NCBI GenBank assembly: GCA_042862465.1 | Contig: JASTVH010000003.1 | Location: 454,229-518,228, forward strand | Source: JASTVH01 sp042862465 | GTDB lineage: Bacteria; Pseudomonadota; Gammaproteobacteria; Pseudomonadales; Oleiphilaceae | Direction of reading: 5' to 3' | DNA: 64,000 bases | In this document: positions 1 through 8,102 of the stretch, piece after piece | How positions within the stretch are numbered: the first letter of the stretch is position 1 | How the letters are laid out: every line of letters starts with the position of its first letter | Made by a program: the position numbers and the translations under genes | Notes under the pieces: generated by a model | The model's input: the letters and a program-made list of their open reading frames with translations, nothing else | The model's database searches: none | Told to the model about the DNA's origin: nothing

Positions 1-1
1 C

Positions 2-1321
2 GCCGCGGCGATCCTTATTCCCAGTAACAGCCACGGCTACGGCAGTCTGGTGACCTCCGACATCGAGATCATCAAGGCGTTGCTCTCGTTGCAGGCACAG
101 GCCCGCCGACATCAGCGGCCCTTGCCCTACGTGGTGGCCGAGATCGAGGACAGCCGCAAGCTGGCGGTTTTCGAACGGGCCTATCCCGGGCCGCTGGAGG
201 TGATCGCCGGTGATGCCACCGTCAGCCGCCTGATGGCCCAGAATATCCTGCATCCCGGCTTGTCCGCGGTTTACGGCGAGCTGCTCACCGCCACCGATGG
301 CAACGAATTCTATATCCGCGATGCCACGCCCTTTGTCGGTCAGACCCTCGGTGAAGCCTCGGCGCGCTGTGCCCGGGCATTGGTGTGCGGCCTCCTGCGG
401 CACGATGGGGAACACTGGCAGCCGCTGCTCAACCTGCCCGGCGACACCCCGATAGCGGCGGAGGACCGCCTGGTGATGCTGGCGCGCAGCGATGAGGAGG
501 CCCGGGCACTGGTACCGGATCGTGCGGTGTCCGAGCCTCTCAAGCGTATTGCGTTGAAAGCAGCGCGGCGCGATCGTCAGCCACCCTCCCGCAAGCGCTT
601 GCTCCTGCTGGGTTGGAATCGCCGCAACCCGGTGCTGGTGAATGAGCTGGCCAGTTACGCCGGCTGGTCCTTCGAGATCGACTGGGTGTCCACGGTGCCC
701 GCCGAAGAACGCGAAAACGCGATCGCCACCTATGCTCCCGCCACCGCCGGCGTGGGCTGTCGCCACATCGAGGGGGATTACACCCTGCACGGGGAACTGA
801 GCCGGTTGTCACCGCAGAACTACGATGCGATCGTCATTGTCAGCAGTGACCGCCTGGATTCCGGCGAGGAAGCCGATGCCCGCGCCATGATGGGCTTCCT
901 GCTGCTGGAGGAGTTGCTCGCAGGTGCTCCGCATCGCCCGCAGGTGCTCCTGGAATTGAGCGATCCGGACAACAAGTCGCTATTGGCCAGTAACCGCAGT
1001 GAAACCCTGGTCAGTCCGCTGGTGATGAGTCATATGCTCTCCCAGGTGGCATTGAGACGGGAGCTGATAGAAGTATTCGATGAGCTGCTGACCGCCGGCG
1101 GGGCCGAAGTGATGTTCCGCGATGCGGCCAGTCTGGGGCTGTCCCGCAAGTTCACCTTCGCCGAACTGGAGATTGTCATGGGCCGGCGGGGCGAAACCGC
1201 CCTGGGGGTTTTCAACAGTGGGGAGGGCCACGGTGAGCGTCGCCTGGCGCTCAATCCGGGGCGTGATGCCCAGTTCGAGCTGGCAGCGGGCGATCAGGTG
1301 GTGGTGCTGACCACCACCTGA
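2..1321 (+). CDS. CASTOR/POLLUX (DMI1)-like ion channel, C-terminal part (partial)
   Basis: The reading frame is open from the first bases of the window, so the gene starts upstream and only about 439 residues are visible; the GTG at 50 lies inside a conserved stretch (SNSHGYGSLVTSDIEI) and is not the start. The visible part looks like tandem nucleotide-binding RCK/TrkA-N-like domains of bacterial CASTOR/POLLUX-type channels: a Rossmann-like segment LLLLGWNRRNPVLVNEL, then AIVIVSSDRLDSGEEADAR and a VLLELSDPDNKSLL strand. Family knowledge suggests a membrane cation channel whose pore helices precede these domains. Substrate ion and role here are inference. It is followed after 13 bases by a convergent acyltransferase gene. 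Confidence 0.75.
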   Translation, partial: AAAILIPSNSHGYGSLVTSDIEIIKALLSLQAQARRHQRPLPYVVAEIEDSRKLAVFERAYPGPLEVIAGDATVSRLMAQNILHPGLSAVYGELLTATDGNEFYIRDATPFVGQTLGEASARCARALVCGLLRHDGEHWQPLLNLPGDTPIAAEDRLVMLARSDEEARALVPDRAVSEPLKRIALKAARRDRQPPSRKRLLLLGWNRRNPVLVNELASYAGWSFEIDWVSTVPAEERENAIATYAPATAGVGCRHIEGDYTLHGELSRLSPQNYDAIVIVSSDRLDSGEEADARAMMGFLLLEELLAGAPHRPQVLLELSDPDNKSLLASNRSETLVSPLVMSHMLSQVALRRELIEVFDELLTAGGAEVMFRDAASLGLSRKFTFAELEIVMGRRGETALGVFNSGEGHGERRLALNPGRDAQFELAAGDQVVVLTTT

Positions 1322-1334
1322 GCCCGAAAGGCAA

Positions 1335-2054
1335 CTACGCGGAGGCCGGCAGCTGGTGGCTGATATTGTCGATCACGGCCCGCATGCGCTCCTGGCAGGC
1401 GGCCATCAGCGTTGGTACGTCCTGTGCCGTCATGCCCCGGGTCTCCACCGGCGGCAGGACACGGATCCGGACAGGCGCCGCTCTGCCACCGTGGCCCCGT
1501 GCGCCCTGGTATTCACTCACGCACACCATGGTGATGGGAGCACCGGCTGCGATGGCAGCATGGAAGGCGCCTTTCTTGAACGGCAGCAAACCCTGCCCGC
1601 GGTTGCGGGTGCCCTCGGGAAAAATCCAGACCGACTTGCGATCGCGGTTCATGGCCCGTGCCGTTGCGTCGATGGCCGCCGCGGCTGCACTGCCCCGCCG
1701 GCGGTTGATCAGCACGTTGCCCCCCAGCCAGAACATCTGCCCGAACAGTGGCAGCCAGCGCAGGCTGGATTTACCCACGGCCACGGTACGCCGCGGTATC
1801 ACGCCGCCGAGCACGAACAGGTCTTCATTGTGCTGATGGTTGGCAATGATGATGCGCGGCATATCCTCGGAAAGGTGTTCCCGGCCCTCAACCTGCACCT
1901 TGATGCCCAGAATGATGCGGCCGCCCCAGGACAGCAGGCGGGCGTTGAGCCGGTTGTTGTCCGGGTTGAATGGGCGCAGCAGGCAAAGCAGGAAACCGAT
2001 CAGGGAGCCGAGGGCGGAATAGGTCCAGGCAAAAAAGGAACGAATGGCGGTCAT
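1335..2054 (-). CDS. Lysophospholipid acyltransferase (PlsC family)
   Basis: A 239-residue membrane-associated acyltransferase of the 1-acyl-sn-glycerol-3-phosphate acyltransferase family, expected to move an acyl chain onto a lysophospholipid at the inner membrane. The HX4D catalytic motif is seen at residues 73-78 (NHQHNED) and the FPEGTR substrate-binding motif at 145-150. A hydrophobic N-terminal segment of about 25 residues precedes the catalytic domain. Length fits the family. A second gene of this family lies at 32034-32807, so this may be one of several with different acyl or head-group preferences; the exact substrate cannot be read from sequence. Confidence 0.88.
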   Translation of the reverse strand: MTAIRSFFAWTYSALGSLIGFLLCLLRPFNPDNNRLNARLLSWGGRIILGIKVQVEGREHLSEDMPRIIIANHQHNEDLFVLGGVIPRRTVAVGKSSLRWLPLFGQMFWLGGNVLINRRRGSAAAAAIDATARAMNRDRKSVWIFPEGTRNRGQGLLPFKKGAFHAAIAAGAPITMVCVSEYQGARGHGGRAAPVRIRVLPPVETRGMTAQDVPTLMAACQERMRAVIDNISHQLPASA

Positions 2055-2226
2055 GGCGGATCTCTGGCAAACAACTCCTTTAAGCGTACAGGTGTTAGCT
2101 GAAATGGAAAATACGACTTTGTGGGGAGATGGGTTACTGTTTGTAAAAGCCGGTTAAAACCTTCAGCCTGTCGGGAACCCTCCGGAGAGGGTATACGGCC
2201 CACGGTACCTGCGAATGGAAGCGCCC

Positions 2227-3276
2227 ATGCCGACGATTGATGCCGATTCACTCCAGACCCTCTCTGTGCTGTTTGTGGCCGCGGCCGTGACCATCGGTAT
2301 TTTCGGCACCTGGCTGACGGGCATCGTCGATCAGCTGGCCGATCGCACTGGTCTGGGGGAAGCTATAGCCGGGGCAGTTCTGCTGGGGGCTTCGACATCG
2401 CTGTCCGGTGCGGTGCTCTCGGTGTCGGCGGCCTGGAGCGGTTATGCGGAGCTGGCCATCAGTAACGCCCTGGGCGGCATTGCGGTGCAGACCGCCTTCC
2501 TGGCGGTGGCGGACATTGTCTACCGCCGCGCCAACCTGGAACACGCCGCCGCTTCCGCCCCCAACATGATGCAGAATGCCCTGCTGATTGCCTTGCTGGC
2601 ACTGATCCTGTTGGCGCCCTATCTGCCGGATTACACACTGTTGGGCGTGCATCCGGTAACACCGATCCTGTTCCTGACCTATCTCTATGGCCTGAAACTG
2701 ATCGAGCGCGTGCGCAGCGAACCCATGTGGAAGCCGGCGCAGACCCGGGAAACCCGCCAGGACAAACCCGAGGCCGGCTCCCAACTGCTGCGGCTGTCAC
2801 GTCTGTGGACGCAGTTCCTGATCCTGGTGGCGGTGCTGGCCGCCGCCGGCTGGACCATGGAATACAGTGCCTCTCACATTGCCGAGAAAACCTTTCTCAG
2901 CGAAACCGCCGTGGGCACCTTCCTGACCGCGATCAGCACCTCCCTGCCGGAACTTGTCACCTCCGTGGCCGCCGTGCGTCGGGGCGCCCTGACCCTGGCG
3001 GTGGGAGGCATCATCGGCGGCAATGCCTTCGATACCCTGTTCACCGCAGCTTCGGATCTGGCTTACCGGGACGGCTCGATCTATCACGTCATGTCGGACC
3101 AGATGAAGCTTTGGACAGCGCTGACGGTGCTCATGTCGGCGGTGCTGATGATGGGGCTGATCCGCCGCGAGGAAAAGGGCATCGCCCGGATTGGCTTTGA
3201 GAGTGCCGCGATTCTGGCCCTCTATCTGCTTGGCGCGGTTCTGGTTTTTGCCAGCACCCTGGCTTCGGGCCAATAA
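2227..3276 (+). CDS. CaCA-family sodium/calcium exchanger-like membrane protein
   Basis: A 349-residue polytopic protein with two inverted halves as in Ca2+/cation antiporters. The second alpha-repeat (about residues 233-273) is canonical, with STSLPELVTSVAAV and GGIIGGNAFDTLF. The first repeat (about 53-85) reads GASTSLSGAVLSVSAAWSG, so the usual Pro-Glu pair is replaced by Ser-Gly and the acidic ion-binding residue is missing. A hydrophilic loop near residues 164-188 joins the halves. I chose the ATG at 2227 because GGAAG sits five bases before it; an ATG at 2215 in the same frame is possible. Transport of Ca2+ is known for the family, but the degenerate first repeat makes the ion uncertain. 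Confidence 0.8.
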   Translation: MPTIDADSLQTLSVLFVAAAVTIGIFGTWLTGIVDQLADRTGLGEAIAGAVLLGASTSLSGAVLSVSAAWSGYAELAISNALGGIAVQTAFLAVADIVYRRANLEHAAASAPNMMQNALLIALLALILLAPYLPDYTLLGVHPVTPILFLTYLYGLKLIERVRSEPMWKPAQTRETRQDKPEAGSQLLRLSRLWTQFLILVAVLAAAGWTMEYSASHIAEKTFLSETAVGTFLTAISTSLPELVTSVAAVRRGALTLAVGGIIGGNAFDTLFTAASDLAYRDGSIYHVMSDQMKLWTALTVLMSAVLMMGLIRREEKGIARIGFESAAILALYLLGAVLVFASTLASGQ

Positions 3277-3534
3277 CCAAAAAAAACAGTAAATTCCCGT
3301 CGAAATATTGCAGAAAGTTCATTAACTGCTTCACTTCCTGATATTCTCGCCCATTTGCCGGCGTTCAGCGCAGGGGGCTGTGAGTTGTTGCGCGCGGTTG
3401 AAACTGTCATTCACAGGGCGTGAACGGGCGTGTCGGACGATGCGCAACAAGGGGTGGTCGCAATTGGCGGCGCACGAAAAAGAAAGGCTGGGTACGTCGT
3501 TCTACCCGGACAGCGAACGATTAGCAGGACAGCT

Positions 3535-4905
3535 ATGACAGATACCAGATACCAGATTATCTTTGACGGGCAGCTCGTTGAGGGCGTGAGCGAAGAGCAG
3601 GCGCGGTCGAACATCCAGGCCCTTTTCGGCGCCAGCGATCGCCGCGTGGAGCACCTGTTTACGCAGACGCCGGTTGTCATGAAAAGCGACTTGAGCGCCG
3701 CCGACGCCGAGCATTATTGCCGGCGTATGGCGGACGCCGGGCTGCGGGTGGAGCAGGTGCCCATGGCCGGCGTCAGCGGGGCTGTTGAGCCGGAAGCACC
3801 CGAGGCACTGGCGCCGGTCCACGAGGAATCGGTGGCCGAAGGTGCGGCTCCGGAATATTCCGAGGCAGCCGAATCCGAAGAGATTGAAGCCGTTGCGCTG
3901 CGCGAGGAAAGTGAGCCCAATGCAGTGCGGCGCAGTCCTGTGGAATTCACCGGCAAAGGCTCGGAGTACTTCGGCATCTGGATCGTCAATATTCTGCTGA
4001 CCATCCTGACCCTGGGGATCTATTCCGCCTGGGCGTCCGTGCGCAACAAACAGTATTTTTACGGCAATACCCATCTGGATGGCTCCAGCTTCCAGTATCT
4101 GGCCAACCCCCTGGTTATTCTCAAGGGCCGTATCATCGCTTTCATCATGCTGGCCATCTGGGTCTTCGTCAGCGAGTTCTACCCCAAGGCGGCCGCAGCC
4201 CTCGCCATCAGTTTCATCTTCGTGGTGCCCTGGATCGTCACCCGCTCACTGCGTTTCAATGCGGTGAACAGTGCTTACCGCAATATCCGCTTTGACTTCA
4301 AAGGCAGCTATGGTCAGGCCTTCATGGTGACGTTTGTCTGGCCGCTGGTCAGTTTCTTCACCTTTTTCCTGCTCTTCCCGCTGGCCCTGTTCAAGTCCCA
4401 CCGCTTCATGGTGGAAGGCTCCCACTACGGCACCACGCGGTTCGACTTCAATGCCCAGGCCGGTGCCTACTTCATGTTCTTCCTCAAGGGGTTGGGGTTG
4501 ATGGTGGCCTTCGGCGTGGTCATGTTTGTCGCCCGCAGCATGGTTCATGAAGCGTTGGGCATCGTGGTTGCCGTGGTCGGCTACCTGACCCTGCTCGGCT
4601 ACTTCATGGCCGGTATCACCAACCTCTACGTCAGCAACACCTCCGTCGACGGCCATCAGCTTGAATCCAACCTGGAAAAAGGGCGGATGCTGTGGATCTA
4701 CTTCTCCAATAGTCTCATGATTGCTCTGACGCTCGGGCTCTTCACCCCCTGGGCGAAGGTTCGCATGGCGCGCTATCGGGCCAGCTGCACCAGCATGCTC
4801 ATTCACGGTGATCTGAATCATTTCGTGGCCACCGAAAGCGAACGCACCAGTGCGCTCGGCCAAGAGATAGGGGACGCCTTTGACGTCGGTATCGCCCCCA
4901 TCTGA
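3535..4905 (+). CDS. DUF898 (YjgN-like) membrane protein
   Basis: A 456-residue protein: a soluble N-terminal part (about 130 residues, ending in a Glu/Ala-rich linker) followed by the DUF898/YjgN membrane region with several hydrophobic segments. The repeated pattern of NKQYFYGNTHLDGSSFQYL and later HRFMVEGSHYGTTRFDFN and SNTSVDGHQLESNL is typical of DUF898. The ATG at 3535 has an AGGA five to six bases upstream; the frame stays open to 3430 but the extra residues look unlike the family. The stop overlaps the start of the M48 peptidase gene by 26 bases, suggesting translational coupling. Function is unknown; DUF898 genes are often found beside M48 peptidases. Confidence 0.82.
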   Translation: MTDTRYQIIFDGQLVEGVSEEQARSNIQALFGASDRRVEHLFTQTPVVMKSDLSAADAEHYCRRMADAGLRVEQVPMAGVSGAVEPEAPEALAPVHEESVAEGAAPEYSEAAESEEIEAVALREESEPNAVRRSPVEFTGKGSEYFGIWIVNILLTILTLGIYSAWASVRNKQYFYGNTHLDGSSFQYLANPLVILKGRIIAFIMLAIWVFVSEFYPKAAAALAISFIFVVPWIVTRSLRFNAVNSAYRNIRFDFKGSYGQAFMVTFVWPLVSFFTFFLLFPLALFKSHRFMVEGSHYGTTRFDFNAQAGAYFMFFLKGLGLMVAFGVVMFVARSMVHEALGIVVAVVGYLTLLGYFMAGITNLYVSNTSVDGHQLESNLEKGRMLWIYFSNSLMIALTLGLFTPWAKVRMARYRASCTSMLIHGDLNHFVATESERTSALGQEIGDAFDVGIAPI

Positions 4906-5971
4906 CCCTCAGGTTCACGGGCATTTCTTTGACGGCCGCGGTTCCCAGCCGCGGCCGGCTTTCCTCACCCTGAAAGACGGTCAACTGCGGTTGCAGGTGG
5001 ATGGCGAAGAAAGCCCGCTTACGGCCGCAGAGGTCCGTATCTCGCCACGCCTGGGCAACGCGCCGCGCTATCTCTACCTGCCCGACAAGGCGGTGTTTGA
5101 AACGGGCGACAATGACGGTGTCGATCAACTGGACCGCACCCTGAAGGGATCAATCGGGCATCGCCTGTTGCATCGTCTGGAATCCAACCTGGGCTGGATC
5201 GCCATTGCCGCCGCTATCACGATCGCCATCGGAGCCTGGGTGTTTGTCTATGGCATTCCCTGGACGGCGCGACTGATCGCCGATGCCCTCCCGGAAAGCG
5301 CACACCACTATGTGGGCAAGCAGAGCCTGGAGGTGCTGGATGAGCACTGGCTGGAACCCAGCGCGTTGCCTTTGGCACGCCGTGACCAGCTGCGGGCCCG
5401 CTTCCGGGAATACCTGGAGCGCGAGCATGCCCCGCAGGTGCAGGTGGTGTTCCGTAGCAGTGAAGCCATCGGTGCCAATGCCTTCGCGCTGGCAGACGGG
5501 ACCATTGTCTTTACCGATGACATGGTGCGGCTGGCGCGGGACGACCGGGAGCTGCTCGCGGTCCTCGGGCACGAGATGGGGCATGTGGCGTATCACCACA
5601 ATATGCGCGGCATGGTCCAGAGCCAGATGGCGTTCTGGGTCATGGTGGCGGTCACCGGCGATCTGTCATCGGCATCGGAAAGCACCACCTCCATCCCCGC
5701 CGCCCTGTTCAGCCTGGGCTATTCCCGGGATATGGAGCGCGAGGCGGATCAGTATGCCCTGGCATTCATGCAGCGCGAGCAGTTGGCGCCCGTGCACTTT
5801 GCCAACATCATGAGCCGCCTGAGGGCTTCCGACAAAGGTTCGGCTGATACACCGCCCCAGGAGCGCGCCGAGCAGGAGGAGGACGATCAGTTGGGTGACG
5901 TACTGGGGGGCTTCCTTTCCAGTCATCCTCACACCCGTGAACGCATCCGGCGTTTTCAGCAGGCCGATTGA
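4880..5971 (+). CDS. M48-family zinc metallopeptidase
   Basis: A 363-residue membrane-anchored peptidase. A hydrophobic segment at about residues 104-128 separates a cytosolic N-terminal part from the peptidase domain, which carries the zinc motif HEMGH at 231-235 and the third-ligand region SRDMEREADQYA near 281-292. The start is a TTG at 4880 preceded by GGGGA and lying inside the upstream DUF898 gene. M48 enzymes such as HtpX and BepA act in envelope protein quality control; the shared operon suggests the peptidase and the DUF898 protein work together at the membrane. The substrate is unknown. Confidence 0.88.
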   Translation: MTSVSPPSDPQVHGHFFDGRGSQPRPAFLTLKDGQLRLQVDGEESPLTAAEVRISPRLGNAPRYLYLPDKAVFETGDNDGVDQLDRTLKGSIGHRLLHRLESNLGWIAIAAAITIAIGAWVFVYGIPWTARLIADALPESAHHYVGKQSLEVLDEHWLEPSALPLARRDQLRARFREYLEREHAPQVQVVFRSSEAIGANAFALADGTIVFTDDMVRLARDDRELLAVLGHEMGHVAYHHNMRGMVQSQMAFWVMVAVTGDLSSASESTTSIPAALFSLGYSRDMEREADQYALAFMQREQLAPVHFANIMSRLRASDKGSADTPPQERAEQEEDDQLGDVLGGFLSSHPHTRERIRRFQQAD

Positions 5972-5974
5972 ACA

Positions 5975-6002
5975 ACCGGCGGCCCCTCCTGGTGCCGCCG
6001 GT
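5975..6002. terminator. Hairpin between convergent genes
   Basis: A perfect 9-bp inverted repeat (ACCGGCGGC / GCCGCCGGT) with a 10-base loop lies between the stops of the M48 peptidase and the convergent solute-binding protein gene. There is no T-run on either side, so it may be a weak bidirectional terminator or a 3'-end stabiliser. Confidence 0.45.
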
Positions 6003-6016
6003 GGCGATTGGCGGGG

Positions 6017-6748
6017 CTATTTCAGATGGTTCTCTTCGAGAATCCGTTCGAACGTGCCGTTGGCCTTGATCTCTTTCAGCCCCTTGTTAAAGGCCTCGAT
6101 GATCATCTTGTGACGGGGGTTTTTCAGCCCGCTGGTGACATGAAGGGTCTGTGCGGACAGCGGGTTGTTTGTGAAAGCGATCTTGTCGAGCAGCTCCGGT
6201 GCTTCCTTGGCAATCAGGGAGCGGGCGACCAGTTCATCCTCCAGGGTCAGATCGAGCCGGCCGGCGATCAACTTGCGGATGTTGGTGAGCAATCGCGCCG
6301 CCGGAGCGCGGGAGAAGTAGTCGGCGTTGGCGAAATCGTCCCCGTAGCCATAGCCGCGGACGGTACCCACGGTTTTACCCTTCAGGCTTTTCAGGCCATC
6401 AAACTCAAAATCATCGTCCTTGCGTTTGATGAATTTGATCTGATTGGTGAGGTAGTCGTCGCTGTATTCCAGAAACGCCGTGCGTTCCTCGGTCCACCAG
6501 GTGCCGATCAGGGCATCGTAGTCGGCATTCTTCACACCGTCGATGGCCCGGGCCCAGGGAACGAAGGTGAATTCAAGGTCGTGCCCCTGGGTTTTGAACG
6601 CTTCCCGGGCAATGGCAATAGCCACTCCCTGTTGCGGATGATCCGGGTCCAGGAAAGGGGGCCAGGGGTCGCCGGCGGCAGTGATGGTGTCGGCAGCAGC
6701 CGTCAGTGACAGCAGCAAGATCAGGAGAAGAGCATTCAAACGCAGCAT
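6017..6748 (-). CDS. Periplasmic substrate-binding protein (amino-acid ABC type, SBP_bac_3)
   Basis: A 243-residue exported protein with an N-terminal signal peptide (MLRLNALLLILLLSLTAAA). The mature part begins ITAAGDPWPPFLDPDHPQ, typical of the family 3 solute-binding fold, and contains the SLKGKTVGTVRGYGYG hinge region. The ATG at 6748 is supported by AGAGGTGG just upstream; the frame continues further upstream without family-like sequence. No permease or ATPase genes lie beside it, so it may be an orphan receptor or signalling protein rather than a transport component. The ligand is not evident. Confidence 0.85.
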   Translation of the reverse strand: MLRLNALLLILLLSLTAAADTITAAGDPWPPFLDPDHPQQGVAIAIAREAFKTQGHDLEFTFVPWARAIDGVKNADYDALIGTWWTEERTAFLEYSDDYLTNQIKFIKRKDDDFEFDGLKSLKGKTVGTVRGYGYGDDFANADYFSRAPAARLLTNIRKLIAGRLDLTLEDELVARSLIAKEAPELLDKIAFTNNPLSAQTLHVTSGLKNPRHKMIIEAFNKGLKEIKANGTFERILEENHLK

Positions 6749-6998
6749 TGTCCACCTCTTTGAGTTTGGTCGTTCATCGACGGGCACCCGCATTCTTTTC
6801 CGTAAGCCGGGCATGGAAGGCGGGTCCTGTCCGTGACCCTGGTGCCACGCATGTACTTCCAGAAGAGCCCCATCGTGGAGCTCTAGATTAGGTTTAGTTG
6901 GAAAAAGATAGTATTGCGATGTTATTTTGCAACGTTTGGAATTTGCCGCTTCAGCAGAGCGCGTGGCAGGGCGTGGGTTTGCCTCGTACAATAGGCCC

Positions 6999-7619
6999 AT
7001 GACCAATGACGCTCTGTTCCCGACCCCGGCCGGCTTTGAGACCTTTGAAACCGAAGTCAGGAAAAGCCGTTTCATTACCTGGGTGGCTCCCGTAGAGACC
7101 CGGGAAGCGGCGCTTGCCTTACTGCAGAAGGCCCGTGAAGCCTATCCCGATGCCCGTCACCATTGTTGGGCCTACGTGATCGGCAAACCCGGAGCCGCCA
7201 CCAATGCGGCCATGAGCGATGACGGTGAGCCCTCCGGCACCGCGGGCAAGCCGATTCTCAACGTCATCGAACACAAGGGCATCGGTAACGTCATGGTGGT
7301 GGTCATTCGCTACTTTGGGGGCATCAAGCTGGGGGCCGGAGGGCTGGTTCGGGCTTATGCGGGAGCCACCGAGAATGCGCTCTCCCAGATCGCGCTGATC
7401 CAGCACGAGCCGGAGATACACCTGGTCATGGAACTGGATTTCTCCCAGGAACAACCGCTACGACACTGGCTGGCCCAGCATGGCGGCACCATAGACGCCG
7501 TGGACTATGGCCAGGCCGTGCGCTGTCATTGCCGGATTCCGCTCCCCGCCCAGGAGGCCCTGGACGCCTGGGCCGGTGCCCAGGGGGTTGATTACAAAAC
7601 CCAAGAGGCCATGCCGTAA
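6999..7619 (+). CDS. yigZ: YigZ/IMPACT-family protein
   Basis: A 206-residue protein of the UPF0029/IMPACT family, matching the usual length of about 205. Hallmarks are KSRFITWVAPV, DARHHCWAYVIG, SDDGEPSGTAGKPIL and VVVIRYFGGIKLGAGGLVRAY. Family members have a ribosomal-S5-like domain followed by a DUF1949 ferredoxin-like domain and are linked to nucleic-acid or translation-factor binding; the bacterial role is not settled. The ATG at 6999 fits the family N-terminus. The 250 bases upstream separate it from the divergent solute-binding protein gene. Confidence 0.92.
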   Translation: MTNDALFPTPAGFETFETEVRKSRFITWVAPVETREAALALLQKAREAYPDARHHCWAYVIGKPGAATNAAMSDDGEPSGTAGKPILNVIEHKGIGNVMVVVIRYFGGIKLGAGGLVRAYAGATENALSQIALIQHEPEIHLVMELDFSQEQPLRHWLAQHGGTIDAVDYGQAVRCHCRIPLPAQEALDAWAGAQGVDYKTQEAMP

Positions 7620-7748
7620 GGTTTTTTTCTGGGGTATGATGCCACTTGCTAGCGAACAGGGCAGCCAGGTCCGAAGAAGGCCGACTGTCCTGTCAGATCG
7701 TTGCCCGTCCGCTTTCAGGGCCAACAAAAGACAATAAATGGCTTACGC

Positions 7749-8102
7749 ATGGATAGCATTCCAAAACCCCCGTATTACGCTGTCATTTTTACCAGTACCC
7801 TCGCGCCTGACGACCATGGTTATGATGCCATGGCGCAGGCGATGGTGGATCTGGCCAGCCAACAGCCCGGGTTCCTCGGCATCGATTCCGCCCGCGAAAC
7901 GGTGGGGATTACCGTGTCCTACTGGCGCAGCCTGGAGGATATCCAGCGCTGGAAAGAGAACGCCGAGCACCGTGAGGCCCAGCGACTGGGGCGGACAAAA
8001 TGGTACGCAAGCTATCAGTTGCATATTGCAAAAGTGGAACGCAGTTACAGCTTTCAACGTGAGGGTAGATCCCAGGACGTCCAGCGAGGAACAGAATCTT
8101 GA
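7749..8102 (+). CDS. ABM-domain (antibiotic biosynthesis monooxygenase-like) protein
   Basis: A 117-residue single-domain protein of the dimeric alpha-beta barrel type. Typical residues are YYAVIFTSTL at the first strand, MVDLASQQPGFLGIDSAR and YWRSLEDIQRWKENAEHREAQRLG with the conserved Trp-Lys-His region. Such proteins act as small cofactor-poor oxygenases or bind haem or quinones; no specific substrate is suggested. Its stop overlaps the TTG start of the L,D-transpeptidase gene by four bases, so the two are probably co-transcribed. Confidence 0.85.
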   Translation: MDSIPKPPYYAVIFTSTLAPDDHGYDAMAQAMVDLASQQPGFLGIDSARETVGITVSYWRSLEDIQRWKENAEHREAQRLGRTKWYASYQLHIAKVERSYSFQREGRSQDVQRGTES

